Below, one piece after another: positions 1-7,963 of a stretch of 19,949 bases of DNA. A program made the position numbers and the translations under genes. Origin of the DNA: Bacteroidaceae bacterium (GTDB taxonomy: Bacteria > Bacteroidota > Bacteroidia > Bacteroidales > Bacteroidaceae); the NCBI GenBank assembly GCA_016302965.1, contig JAEDMP010000043.1:1-19949 (forward strand). The letters run 5' to 3'. Position 1 is the first letter of the stretch, and each line of letters begins with the position of its first letter. The notes under the pieces were generated by a model, which saw only the letters and a program-made list of their open reading frames with translations, did not search any database and had not been told where the DNA came from.

Positions 1-51
1 CGCACTACGTTCGGGACGTAGGGGTCGGGCGTTCGAGTCGCCTCATCCCGA
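1..51 (+). tRNA. tRNA-Pro(CGG), 3' part
   Basis: The window opens inside a tRNA; the acceptor 5' strand and most of the D arm are missing. The anticodon stem CTACG (5-9) pairs with CGTAG (17-21) around the seven-base loop TTCGGGA, giving anticodon CGG at 12-14, which reads proline codon CCG. The T arm is GGGCG-TTCGAGT-CGCCT (27-43) with a G-T closing pair. The acceptor 3' strand CATCCCG follows, then discriminator A51. No CCA is encoded, as is common in Bacteroidetes. The visible part closely resembles the E. coli proK tRNA as I remember it. Confidence 0.93.
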
Positions 52-64
52 CTGCACAAAAGTA

Positions 65-105
65 GGGATTGTCTGAGGCTCAGATAATCCCCTTTTTGTT
101 TTTTT
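65..105 (+). terminator. Rho-independent terminator after tRNA-Pro
   Basis: The 13-base arms GGGATTGTCTGAG (65-77) and CTCAGATAATCCC (79-91) pair fully with one G-T wobble. Five T, a G and seven T follow (93-105). It sits 14 nt after the tRNA end, so it should end the tRNA transcript and insulate the mgtC-like gene. Confidence 0.88.
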
Positions 106-202
106 CTACCGACGCAGTCATGCGTGCAGGATGGATTTTTCCGTATATATATAATAAGGTGTCAATATCTTTAAGGTGTTTATCAAATAAGTTGTTCAGC
201 AG

Positions 203-850
203 ATGGAGTTAACTGAATTGTTCTTGCGCCTGTCGGTGGCGCTCCTGCTTGGCGGTATCATCGGGTTCGAAAGGGAATACCGGTCCAAGGATGCGGGATT
301 CCGCACCCATTTCCTCGTGTCATTAGGTAGTGCCCTCTTCTGTTTGGTTTCCCAGTATGGTTTCGGTGACGGCCTGAAGGATGCCTCGCGTGTGGCAGCC
401 CAGGTGGTTTCGGGCATCGGTTTCCTGGGTGCCGGTACCATCATCTTCCAGAAGAGTGTGGTGCGTGGTCTCACCACGGCTGCTGGTCTGTGGGTGACAG
501 CCGCCATCGGTCTGGCCTGTGGCTCGGGCATGTATGTGGCTGCTCTTGTCGGCACGGTGCTCATCCTGTTCGGTCTGGAGATTCTCAATGAGATGATTCC
601 ACAGATTTCAACCACCACGGTCATGCTCGCCTTTACCTCCCACTCGCGCGAGGAGGTGAAACGTGTGCTTGACGAGATGAAGCGAAACAGCATCAAACTC
701 TATTCCTATGAACTGAAGACCCACCGCGCCGAAACGGGCGAGTTGTTCAAGGCCAATCTGGAACTCAAGGTGAAGCGTGGCCAGATGCAGAAGCGCATCC
801 TTGAGGCCATGGAACATTTCGATGATGTCACCATCTCGATAGTGGAATAA
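203..850 (+). CDS. MgtC/SapB family inner-membrane protein
   Basis: This 215-residue protein has the usual MgtC/SapB layout: a hydrophobic N-terminal half of four or five membrane segments (about residues 5-130) and a soluble C-terminal domain (about 135-215) of the ACT-like kind seen in longer members. Family motifs visible are GGIIGFERE (17-25), AGFRTHFLVSLGSALF (31-46), SGIGFLGAGTII (70-81) and VRGLTTAAGLWVTAAIG (87-103). MgtC proteins are linked to growth in low magnesium and inside host cells and to control of the F-type ATPase. Many homologues in non-pathogens have unknown roles, so no substrate is assigned. ATG at 203 is the first start in frame and begins just before the first membrane segment. 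It stands alone between the tRNA terminator and a convergent operon. I see no clear housekeeping promoter in 106-202, only a weak TATCTTTA at 166-173 and an AT-rich run at 143-158. Confidence 0.9.
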   Translation: MELTELFLRLSVALLLGGIIGFEREYRSKDAGFRTHFLVSLGSALFCLVSQYGFGDGLKDASRVAAQVVSGIGFLGAGTIIFQKSVVRGLTTAAGLWVTAAIGLACGSGMYVAALVGTVLILFGLEILNEMIPQISTTTVMLAFTSHSREEVKRVLDEMKRNSIKLYSYELKTHRAETGELFKANLELKVKRGQMQKRILEAMEHFDDVTISIVE

Positions 851-856
851 GGGAAT

Positions 857-908
857 CCATTGTATGATTACAGCGTCTGTTTCCGCTGTCAATGGTATAC
901 TCTTTTTC
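857..908 (+). terminator. Probable terminator of the MgtC-like gene
   Basis: A two-part stem starts 7 nt after the stop codon: CCATTG (857-862) pairs with CAATGG (890-895), and inside it ACAGCG (870-875) pairs with CGCTGT (884-889), with a 7-nt bulge on one side. A T-rich stretch (about 901-908) follows. The bulge makes it weaker than a classic terminator. Confidence 0.5.
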
Positions 909-945
909 TATCCGTTACAAAGTTGCCTTCGTGTCAGTCAAACAG

Positions 946-988
946 AAGAGCTGCTCTATTGGTCTGTTGTGCCAATAGGGCAGCTCTT
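946..988. terminator. Long hairpin between convergent genes
   Basis: AAGAGCTGCTCTATTGG (946-962) pairs with CCAATAGGGCAGCTCTT (972-988): 17 bp with one wobble and a 9-nt loop. It lies between the ends of the MgtC-like gene and the GH2 gene, where it could stop transcripts from either side. Neither flank has a strong T run, so it may instead act as a 3'-end stabiliser. A similar, longer hairpin sits at the other convergent junction, 15242-15310. Confidence 0.6.
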
Positions 989-1016
989 GCATGCTGCATG
1001 ATGATGTTGATGAGAA

Positions 1017-3425
1017 TCAGCGTCGGGTCTTGATGCTGATTTCCTTGGTGAGTTTGCGCTTGGGGGCTGTCACCTTCACCTGGATGTTGCCGGGCTCTGT
1101 GGTGCCGCGTACTATCAGCACGAGCTTGCCGCTGAAGAGCTTCATGGTGGGCTGGGTGAAGGGCTCCAATGAGGTGGCATCGCCGTTGCAGACTGCCTCG
1201 AAACGGCCGTTGCCGCTCACCTCAAAGGTGAGTTGGTCGTCGGCTGTCGGCACAAACACACCGTCTTTGTCGGCCAGCGATACGGTGATGAAAGCCAGGT
1301 CCTCGCCGTCCGCCTTCACGTAATCCTTCTCTGTGAAGGCCGTCTCGAGCACTATCTGGGTGGGAGCACCGGCTGTCTTCTGGATAGTCTCGCCCACTTT
1401 CTTGCCCTCTTTGTCGTAGGTTACTACCTTGATTTCACCCGGTTCATATTTCACGTTGTCCCAGCAGAGGCGATAGCGTCCGATGCGCTTTGAGGCATCC
1501 TTGCTCAACTTGCCCTGGCTCTTGCCGTTGATGAAGAGTTCGCCCGACTCGCCGTCGGTATAGCAGAAGACGGGGGTCACCTTGCCTTCGCGTCCCGGCC
1601 AGGTCCAGTGGGGAAGCAGATGGGTGGTGTGCTCCTTGAGGTTCCACTTGCTGCGGTAGAGGTAGTAGCGGTCCTTGGGCAGACCGGCCAGGTCGCAGAT
1701 GCCGAAGTAGCTGGAGCGGCTGGGCCAGTAACTGTCGTAGGGAGTGGGCTCGCCGAGATAGTCGTAGCCGGTCCATACAAACTCGCCGATCACCCAGTCG
1801 TGGTCATCCTGCATACGCCAGTCGTCGTCGGGCAGGTTGCTCCATGAGCAGTACTCCACATCGTAGCCCGAGCATTGGCCGTCGGCATAGGTCTTCTTGT
1901 TGGACACCTCCACGGGGAACTTGTAGACCCCGCGGCTGCTCACTGTCGAGGCTGTTTCTGAACCCAGCAGGAAGCCCTGTGGCAGTTTGCTGAACGTGGG
2001 TTCATACTTGTGCAGACGGTAGTTGTAGCCCGGCACATCCATGGCCTGGGCAAAGCCCGTGCTGATGGCATTGTCGGGGCGGTCCATACCCTGGGTCACA
2101 GGGCGTGTGGGGTCGAGTTGGTGGCAGAGGTCCTGCAGATGCTTGGCCATTGCGGTGCCTCCCTTCATGCCCTGTTCGGGAATCTCGTTGCCGATGCTCC
2201 ACATCACGATGCTGGGATGGTTGCGATGGTTTAGCACGAGATTGGTGATGTCGCGGTCGCTCCACTCCTTGAAGAAGCGGGCATAGCCGTTCTTGCATTT
2301 GGGATAGACCCACATGTCGAAACTCTCGGCCATGGCCATCATACCCATCGAGTCGCAGAGGTTCATCAGCAGGGTGGAGGGCATGTTGTGGGCGCTTCGG
2401 ATGGCGTCGCATCCCATCTCCTTCAACTGGCGGATGCGCTGGATGAGGGCGGCCTTGTTCTCGGCGGCACCGAGCGGACCGAGGTCATGGTGCAGGCAGA
2501 CACCCTTCAGCTTGCGGGTGACTCCATTCAGTTGGAATCCCTTCTCCTTGCTCACGCTCACTGTGCGCAGTCCTACCTTGGTCTGCTCGATGTCGGCGAG
2601 CACATTGTTCTGGTAGAGACGGGTGACGAGGGTGTAGAGATAGGGCGACTCGGGCGACCACATCTTGGGTTTCTCCACGTCGAGCGAGGCGGCCACCTTG
2701 CCCTCGGCATCGGGCTGGATGCGGTTGGCTGCCACAAATCCGCCCTTGTCGTCATAGAGCGTTATCTCCATCGTGGTGGTGGCTGTGGGTTTGGCTCCCT
2801 CCATCCGGGCATCCACCAGCAGGGTAGCGTGCTGCTTGCTCAACTCGGCCGTACGGGCAAACACGCTCCAGGTGGCGATGTGCTTGTCGGCCTTGTGGGT
2901 GATGAGTTTCACCGGACGGTAGATACCGCCACCGGGATACCAGCGGCTGCTCTCCTCCACATTGTTCAGGTGCACCTCCAGCAGGTTGTCGCCCTGCTTC
3001 ATATAGGGGGTGATGTCTACACGGAAGGCGTTGTAGCCGTAGGCCCAGTAGCCGGCTTTCTGGCCGTTGACGTAGACGGTGGGCTCACTCATGGCACCGT
3101 CGAAGAGCAGTTCGGCGTGACGGCAACCGGGGGCGATGGTGAAATGGCGCTGATAGAATCCCTCGCCAATCCAGGGCAGGGCTCCCGAGCGTCCCGACTT
3201 CTCCGATTTCTCCTTCTCGCCATTCTGTTCGATGGCTACTACCTGCAGGTCCCATTTCTTGTCGAAGGGACCGCTGATGGCCCAGTCGTGCGGGATGCTG
3301 ACTTGCTGCCAACTGGCATTGTCGCGTGAGAAGTGCCATCCCTCGCTGAGGGTCTGTTCGTGGCGTTGCGCCCAGGCGGTGGAGGCCGCTATGGCGAAAA
3401 CCATGGTCAATAATGTCTTGTTCAT
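1017..3425 (-). CDS. Secreted GH2 beta-galactosidase-type glycoside hydrolase
   Basis: 802 residues. A signal peptide (1-19, ending AWA before Q20) exports it to the periplasm or beyond. Order: GH2 sugar-binding jelly roll (about 22-180, with the WIGEGFYQRHF and SRWYPGGGIYRPV motifs), Ig-like GH2 domain (about 183-290), TIM-barrel catalytic domain (about 295-600), a DUF4982-like domain (about 605-680) and a C-terminal Ig-like GH2 domain (about 688-795). Motif SIGNE puts the acid/base at E414, and FLLGSE puts the nucleophile at E490. The IRSAHNMPS motif (342-350) is also typical. Length and domains match Bacteroidetes beta-galactosidases that remove galactose from plant or host glycans. GH2 also includes other exo-enzymes, so the exact sugar is not certain. 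It is the last gene of a leftward cluster, 108 bp after the CE7 esterase gene. Confidence 0.9.
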   Translation of the reverse strand: MNKTLLTMVFAIAASTAWAQRHEQTLSEGWHFSRDNASWQQVSIPHDWAISGPFDKKWDLQVVAIEQNGEKEKSEKSGRSGALPWIGEGFYQRHFTIAPGCRHAELLFDGAMSEPTVYVNGQKAGYWAYGYNAFRVDITPYMKQGDNLLEVHLNNVEESSRWYPGGGIYRPVKLITHKADKHIATWSVFARTAELSKQHATLLVDARMEGAKPTATTTMEITLYDDKGGFVAANRIQPDAEGKVAASLDVEKPKMWSPESPYLYTLVTRLYQNNVLADIEQTKVGLRTVSVSKEKGFQLNGVTRKLKGVCLHHDLGPLGAAENKAALIQRIRQLKEMGCDAIRSAHNMPSTLLMNLCDSMGMMAMAESFDMWVYPKCKNGYARFFKEWSDRDITNLVLNHRNHPSIVMWSIGNEIPEQGMKGGTAMAKHLQDLCHQLDPTRPVTQGMDRPDNAISTGFAQAMDVPGYNYRLHKYEPTFSKLPQGFLLGSETASTVSSRGVYKFPVEVSNKKTYADGQCSGYDVEYCSWSNLPDDDWRMQDDHDWVIGEFVWTGYDYLGEPTPYDSYWPSRSSYFGICDLAGLPKDRYYLYRSKWNLKEHTTHLLPHWTWPGREGKVTPVFCYTDGESGELFINGKSQGKLSKDASKRIGRYRLCWDNVKYEPGEIKVVTYDKEGKKVGETIQKTAGAPTQIVLETAFTEKDYVKADGEDLAFITVSLADKDGVFVPTADDQLTFEVSGNGRFEAVCNGDATSLEPFTQPTMKLFSGKLVLIVRGTTEPGNIQVKVTAPKRKLTKEISIKTRR

Positions 3426-3489
3426 GTTTTATTGTTTAGGTTGTTACTACTCGTTTTTTTGTTCTATGAAACAGCTGGATATACACCTG

Positions 3490-3520
3490 TTATTATATAT
3501 ATAGCGCTTATTATATATAG
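3490..3520 (-). repeat. Doubled TATATATAATAA motif upstream of the GH2 gene
   Basis: On the minus strand CTATATATAATAA (3508-3520) and CTATATATATAATAA (3490-3504) lie in tandem with GCG between them, in the 108-bp gap before the GH2 start. No full TAnnTTTG promoter box is seen in this gap, so read-through from the esterase gene is likely. The AT-rich repeats may be part of a weak internal promoter or keep the leader unstructured. Confidence 0.45.
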
Positions 3521-3533
3521 AGAATGATGCGGC

Positions 3534-4850
3534 TCATTTCAGCCTGTTCTTCACCCATACCATGTGGCCATACTCGGTGGTCTCCGAGGTCCAGTGCTCG
3601 TTGACGGGAGTGATGAGCGACTCCTTCTCGCCCTTCAGCGTGTTCCATACGGCATAGGAGGTGGTGGGCGGACAGACGTTGTCGTTGTAGCCCCAGGTCA
3701 TGAACACGGGGCAGGCGATATGGCGGGCAAAGTTCACCACGTCATAATAGGCCATCACCTTGATTTTCTCGGGTGTGAGCATCGCGTTGACGCGGTTGAA
3801 GTGGGGGTAGCCGCCCGTGCGTCCCTTCTCGGCGTAGGCTGCCATGTCAGAGAGGGCGGGATGGTTGGCCACGGTGAGGGTCGTGTTCGGACAGAGTGCG
3901 GCACCAATCAGTGCGAGGGCACCTCCCTGCGAACCGCCCTGGAAAGTCACGTTCTTGCCGTCCCATTCGGGCAGCGAGGTCATCATCTCCACCGCCCTCA
4001 CCAATGCGAGGTAGACGTGGCGCATATAGTAGTTGTCGCGGTTGTCGAGTCCGTTTTCGAGATAGTTGTTGCCCTTGGCGGCAAAGGCACTCTGAATCTC
4101 GCGGAAGGTGCTTTCGGGCAGCCGCGGGTCGATGCCGTGGATTTCCATCTCCAATCGCAGGAATCCGTTCTCGGCATAGTACTTGTGGCGCAGCGGTTCC
4201 TTGATGGTCTTGATGCCTGCTCCCGGTGGACAGATGCTGATGGGGCAGGAGCCGGCTTTCGCGTTTTTGGGATAGCTGAGGTAGGCATAGACGGAATGCT
4301 GTCCGTCGACATTCAGTTTGAGGAGGTCGCAGTCAATCTTGTCGGTGCAGTATTCCTCGGCCCGTTCGCGCGTGTAGGAGAGGGGAGTGGACTTGAGGCT
4401 TGCCACCTGTTTCTGCCAGAACTCCCAGAAGTCGGCAGGCTCTTGGGTGTAGGGTTTGATCTGTTCGGGCGAGAAGCCCACCTTCACGTGGTGCTTGCTC
4501 TTCTTGCCGTTGATGGTGGCCACGAGACTGAGGTCTCTGAATCCCGGGGTCTTGCGGGTGCCGATGTTCAGTGTGGCGCGTCCGTTCTTCAGTTTCAGTG
4601 TGCCCGTCTTGTCGGCTGCTTGCAGGTCGTCCGACAGCGACCAGGTTATCTCCGTGTCCACAGGCATGCCATACAGGTAGAACTGGATGTCTACCGTGGC
4701 CTTTTCGCCCGTCTGGTAGAGCCAGTCACGATGGTCGGGAACCGTCACCCAGAGATAGTCGGAGCGGTTGGGATAGTTCTGGGCATGGCCCGGGCTGGCC
4801 GTCAGCGATAGGACGGCCAGCATGAGTTTCAGTAGCGTTTTTTTTAGCAT
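3534..4850 (-). CDS. Secreted CE7-type acetyl(xylan) esterase
   Basis: 438 residues from the ATG at 4850. This start is preferred over an in-frame ATG 51 nt upstream because MLKKTLLKLMLAVLSLTASP begins a normal signal peptide, cleaved after GHA (about 23). Residues 25-125 form a beta-rich N-terminal region. The alpha/beta-hydrolase domain (about 130-438) belongs to the acetyl xylan esterase/cephalosporin-C deacetylase (AXE1, CE7) family. GGSQGG gives nucleophile S307. DNVCPP gives D390. NEHW gives H419, which lines up with the NHE histidine of Thermotoga CE7 as I recall it. These enzymes remove acetyl groups from xylo- and other oligosaccharides. The gene lies 62 bp after the GH43 gene and 108 bp before the GH2 gene, all leftward. 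Deacetylation would clear the way for the two glycosidases. Confidence 0.87.
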   Translation of the reverse strand: MLKKTLLKLMLAVLSLTASPGHAQNYPNRSDYLWVTVPDHRDWLYQTGEKATVDIQFYLYGMPVDTEITWSLSDDLQAADKTGTLKLKNGRATLNIGTRKTPGFRDLSLVATINGKKSKHHVKVGFSPEQIKPYTQEPADFWEFWQKQVASLKSTPLSYTRERAEEYCTDKIDCDLLKLNVDGQHSVYAYLSYPKNAKAGSCPISICPPGAGIKTIKEPLRHKYYAENGFLRLEMEIHGIDPRLPESTFREIQSAFAAKGNNYLENGLDNRDNYYMRHVYLALVRAVEMMTSLPEWDGKNVTFQGGSQGGALALIGAALCPNTTLTVANHPALSDMAAYAEKGRTGGYPHFNRVNAMLTPEKIKVMAYYDVVNFARHIACPVFMTWGYNDNVCPPTTSYAVWNTLKGEKESLITPVNEHWTSETTEYGHMVWVKNRLK

Positions 4851-4912
4851 GGTTTGTCGTTTTATAGTTGTCAAGGGTAATAATCTTGTTTGCGGTCTCA
4901 TGGGATGATGAC

Positions 4913-7738
4913 CTATTTGATGATGACCTTCTTGCCCCTGAGCACATAGATGCCCTTGGCCGGTGTGCCGTTGATGCGGCGTCCGTGCAGGTCGTAGAGC
5001 GTGTCGGTGAGGCGCAGGTCTGTCTCATAGTTGATGTCCTCGATGCCGGTGCCGATGGTGCTGAAGTCGAACACGCGGTTCTCCATGTTGTAGAGTGAGA
5101 TGGCGTCGAGGATGCCGATGGGACGGTTGTAGATAACCACATCGTCGAAGCAGGCATCAGCCGAACCCCAGAATGAGCCCTTGCCGAGGCAGATGGTCTT
5201 GGCCTGGGTGAGCAGGTCCACAATGAGCCCGTAGTCGAAAGCCTTCTCCGTGGTCACGCTCTTGCCGTTGAGCGAACCATTGACATTGCTGAATGATTTC
5301 TTGATGCCGTCGACATACATCTTGATGCCGTTGCGGGCGATGGTCAGGGTCACGAGGTGCCATTGGCCCACGCTGAGTGTCGAGGGGGTGACGGCTGTCG
5401 GGTGGTTGATGTCCACCCAGTTGTTCGTGCCCGAGGTCTGTCCGTCGTTGTAGCCGAGATAGGTGTTGCCCGTCATGTAGAAGCGGGCGTTGCCGCTCAC
5501 CACTCCGAAGAGGGCATCCCAGTGGTTGTCGTCGCTGCGCTTCACCCAGAAGGAGAGGGTGGCACCCTCGTTGAGCGTCTGTCCATGGAGCGGGTTGGGC
5601 ATCTCCACATAACTCTCCTGGCCGTTGGCACCGAAGTTCAGTCTCACGTATTGTCCCGTGCGCAGCGCATCGTCGCTGTAGAGGGCGGGATTCTTCGTGC
5701 TTCCTTTATGGGCGAGTGTGGCGGTCTGGCTGTTGTCGAATGAGTTGGCCATCGGCTCTTTGTCGAAACCATAGTGGGCTACCATGCCGTCCTGCCATCC
5801 GTCGGTAGGCTGGGTGTTGGCCTCGCTGAGAGCCGTCACCTGGTATTCCTTCTTCCAATAGTAGTTGCCGGCCTCCAGCAGGGCGGTGAGCTTTACGGGC
5901 GTGTCTTCGGCCAGTCCCGTAGGATTGTATTTGCCATGGTTGCTGATGACCTCGGGCAGCGTACTGGTCCAGGTCATGCTCACGTTGTCCAGTCCGAGGC
6001 TCAACAGGTCGAGGGGCAGGTCGCCCTGCACCTTCTTGTTCTGCGTCACGGGTTCCTTCTGGTTGTTCAGTTGCCAGGCCAGTTCATATTGGTCTGTCAT
6101 GCGGTAACCCCATACGTTGGTACCCGTCGAACTGTTGCAGGCGGTGAACGCCACGGCATGGATGTTGCGGGTGTCCATCACCTCTTCGGTCACCACACCC
6201 TCATACTTCAGGCTGCCGAAGGAGAGAGTGATATATCCCGTACCCTCCTCGATGCTCCAGATGCCGGTCTTGCTGCCGCTGATGGTGCCGTCGTCGTGCA
6301 GGGTCACCTTCACGGGCGTCATCTCCTCGTAGTTGGCATAGTCCATGCCGTATTTGTGGTCGAGCAATTGGTAGGTGCCGGCAATCTCCTCCCGGGTGAA
6401 CGGCTGTCGCGAGGCGATGTCGGCATCGGTGGTCTCCTCGCCGTTATACTCAAACGGGGCGGCCACCAACCATCCATCCTTGTTGACAAACACCTGGTGC
6501 ACGCGCACCTGGTGGCCGACGGTGCCGTCGTTGAATTTCGTGTGATAAACCAGATAGGTGCGGCCGTCGGGGGCAGCGATGATCGAGTTGTGGCCCTGGG
6601 CACATTCGCCCACGGTCATGAATCCCCAGTTGTTGTAGGCACCCATGATTTTCTCACCTCTCCGGTCGCCCCCCTTGCCATAATTCATCTGATAGGATTT
6701 GAAGATGGCGTTCACGTTGCGCGAGTCCTTGTAGGGGCCGTCGGGCTTGTCGGAGCGGAACACACGCATCTCGTAGCCGCCGTCGGGCGAGAAGAAACCG
6801 TAGCTGATGAAGAGGTAATAGTAGTCGCCGATATGCTCGATATAGGCACCTTCGCCCGATACATAGTATCCGCCGGCGATTTTTGTTCCGAAATAGGGGT
6901 CGGAGATCACACCGTCGCTGTTGCCGTTGGTCGAGGGATAGCTGACATCATAGTCTCTCAGACCTGTCTTCTCATCCAGCTCGAGCATCCAGATACCGCC
7001 CGACCATGAGCCGTAGGCCATCCACAGTTTTCCCTCTTCGTCGAAGAATACCGTGGGGTCGATGGTATGAGGCCAACGCTTGCCCCAGTTCGTCCCCACG
7101 TTATATCGGTCGGGCAGGGTAGACTGTTGTCCGATGACCATCTCCAGGTCTGTGTCTTTATACGAATGTGAGCCGTTGTCGAACCCGCAGATAATCACGG
7201 GACCCTGATAGAGGTAGGGGCCGGTGATGTTGTCGGCGGTGAGGAGGATGATGCTCGAGTGCCAGCTGTCGCCGTTGACGCTCAGGTAGTAGCACCATTT
7301 CTTCATTGTCGGGTTCCAGATGACATCGGGTGCCCACATGTTTCCGTTGATGTCATAGTTGCTGTCTGTTCGTTTCGACCAGTCGCAGGCGTTGAAGGCG
7401 GGAAGGTCTACCTCCGTTCCTCCCTTCATCACCTTCTTGACGGCGGGGGTGACGAAGGCGTCGGCATTTGTCGCATTGTTGCTGGTAGCGGTCTTCCAGC
7501 TGGGAGTCACATTGGTCCAGTCTCTGAGATTGGTTGTGTAGGCGCCGCCACGGTGGGAGCCGAACACATAGTATCGTTGGGTGGCCTCGTCGTAGACCAC
7601 CGATGGGTCGTGCACGCTGGTGCGACTCTTGTTGACGTTTTTGTAGAGGGTCTTGGCCTCCTGGTAGGTCAGTTCCGTCTGTGCCATGAGCGTCAGTGAG
7701 CTGAAGCACGCCATGATGAGGGAAATAGATTTTTTCAT
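4913..7738 (-). CDS. Secreted multidomain GH43 endo-arabinanase-like protein with LamG domain
   Basis: 941 residues; signal peptide 1-19 ending LMA before Q20. The five-bladed GH43 propeller (about 38-430) shows VHDPSV with the general base D44, HTIDPTVFFDE with D227, and SGEGAYIE with the likely acid E296. Residues about 450-560 resemble the C-terminal domain of extracellular endo-alpha-1,5-L-arabinanases (GTYQLL, SGSKTGIW, NVWGYRM). An Ig-like linker (about 565-640) and a LamG/concanavalin-like domain (about 650-885, ending DACFDDVVIYNRPI) follow. The tail LYDLHGRRI...GIYVLRGKKVIIK looks like a short type IX secretion signal, implying surface or extracellular location. The likely reaction is cleavage of alpha-1,5-arabinan backbones. 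GH43 also covers xylosidases and exo-enzymes, so the exact specificity is inferred. It is the first gene of the GH43-CE7-GH2 cluster and has its own promoter. Confidence 0.88.
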   Translation of the reverse strand: MKKSISLIMACFSSLTLMAQTELTYQEAKTLYKNVNKSRTSVHDPSVVYDEATQRYYVFGSHRGGAYTTNLRDWTNVTPSWKTATSNNATNADAFVTPAVKKVMKGGTEVDLPAFNACDWSKRTDSNYDINGNMWAPDVIWNPTMKKWCYYLSVNGDSWHSSIILLTADNITGPYLYQGPVIICGFDNGSHSYKDTDLEMVIGQQSTLPDRYNVGTNWGKRWPHTIDPTVFFDEEGKLWMAYGSWSGGIWMLELDEKTGLRDYDVSYPSTNGNSDGVISDPYFGTKIAGGYYVSGEGAYIEHIGDYYYLFISYGFFSPDGGYEMRVFRSDKPDGPYKDSRNVNAIFKSYQMNYGKGGDRRGEKIMGAYNNWGFMTVGECAQGHNSIIAAPDGRTYLVYHTKFNDGTVGHQVRVHQVFVNKDGWLVAAPFEYNGEETTDADIASRQPFTREEIAGTYQLLDHKYGMDYANYEEMTPVKVTLHDDGTISGSKTGIWSIEEGTGYITLSFGSLKYEGVVTEEVMDTRNIHAVAFTACNSSTGTNVWGYRMTDQYELAWQLNNQKEPVTQNKKVQGDLPLDLLSLGLDNVSMTWTSTLPEVISNHGKYNPTGLAEDTPVKLTALLEAGNYYWKKEYQVTALSEANTQPTDGWQDGMVAHYGFDKEPMANSFDNSQTATLAHKGSTKNPALYSDDALRTGQYVRLNFGANGQESYVEMPNPLHGQTLNEGATLSFWVKRSDDNHWDALFGVVSGNARFYMTGNTYLGYNDGQTSGTNNWVDINHPTAVTPSTLSVGQWHLVTLTIARNGIKMYVDGIKKSFSNVNGSLNGKSVTTEKAFDYGLIVDLLTQAKTICLGKGSFWGSADACFDDVVIYNRPIGILDAISLYNMENRVFDFSTIGTGIEDINYETDLRLTDTLYDLHGRRINGTPAKGIYVLRGKKVIIK

Positions 7739-7826
7739 GTGAGTAGTTTTTTATAGTTCTGTTTGGGAGATGCCCGGGGGAGTGGCCGACAGGATAACCA
7801 CCCTCCTCTTTTTGTCCCTGTGGGTA

Positions 7827-7856
7827 CAAAGATACGTAAACAATTTGAAATACAAC
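7827..7856 (-). promoter_or_regulatory. Bacteroidetes-type promoter for the GH43-CE7-GH2 cluster
   Basis: Read on the minus strand, GTTG (7856-7853) is followed after 18 nt by TATCTTTG (7834-7827), an exact match to TAnnTTTG. Transcription would start near 7820, giving a leader of about 80 nt before the GH43 ATG. The left copy of a ~52-bp duplication abuts the upstream box. Confidence 0.75.
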
Positions 7857-7859
7857 AGA

Positions 7860-7963
7860 GTTTTTGTCCAAATGTGGAGTGAAAAGGAAAGATTTGGGCA
7901 AAAATCAATCTGTTTTTGCCCGAATGTGGGGGGGACAAGCATGGATTTGGGCCAAATCAGGCT
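7860..7963. repeat. Decayed ~52-bp tandem duplication upstream of the GH43 promoter
   Basis: Copy A (7860-7911) and copy B (7912-7963) both start GTTTTTGyCCrAATGTGG (16 of 18 identical) and both carry GATTTGGGC about 31 nt later (7891-7899 and 7944-7952). They then diverge by small indels. Copy B ends in the stop codon of the HU-like gene and contains the palindrome GATTTGG-G-CCAAATC (7944-7958). The copies lie at about -40 to -145 relative to the predicted GH43 start, where activators often bind. Confidence 0.7.
7880..7924 (-). terminator. Probable terminator of the HU-like gene
   Basis: TTTGGGCAAAAA (7893-7904) pairs with TTTTTGCCCGAA (7913-7924), 12 bp with one wobble and an 8-nt loop. 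On the minus strand it is followed by a T-rich run (TCTTTCCTTTT). It lies 38 nt after the HU-like stop codon. The stem is formed from parts of the two duplicated copies, so terminator and possible operator overlap. Confidence 0.6.

Noticed and set aside
2388..3329. 313-codon open frame opposite the GH2 gene
   Set aside because: Low-complexity Gly/Val/His-rich translation with no motif; the minus-strand GH2 frame has intact catalytic and domain motifs. The same reasoning excludes 3564-4811 and 5774-7009 opposite the CE7 and GH43 genes.
3534..4901. Upstream ATG at 4901 as start of the CE7 esterase
   Set aside because: It would put 17 polar residues before a normal signal peptide; the ATG at 4850 begins that peptide directly.
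1017..7738. Full polysaccharide utilisation locus
   Set aside because: No SusC/SusD pair or hybrid two-component regulator lies in the window, so only an enzyme cluster can be claimed.
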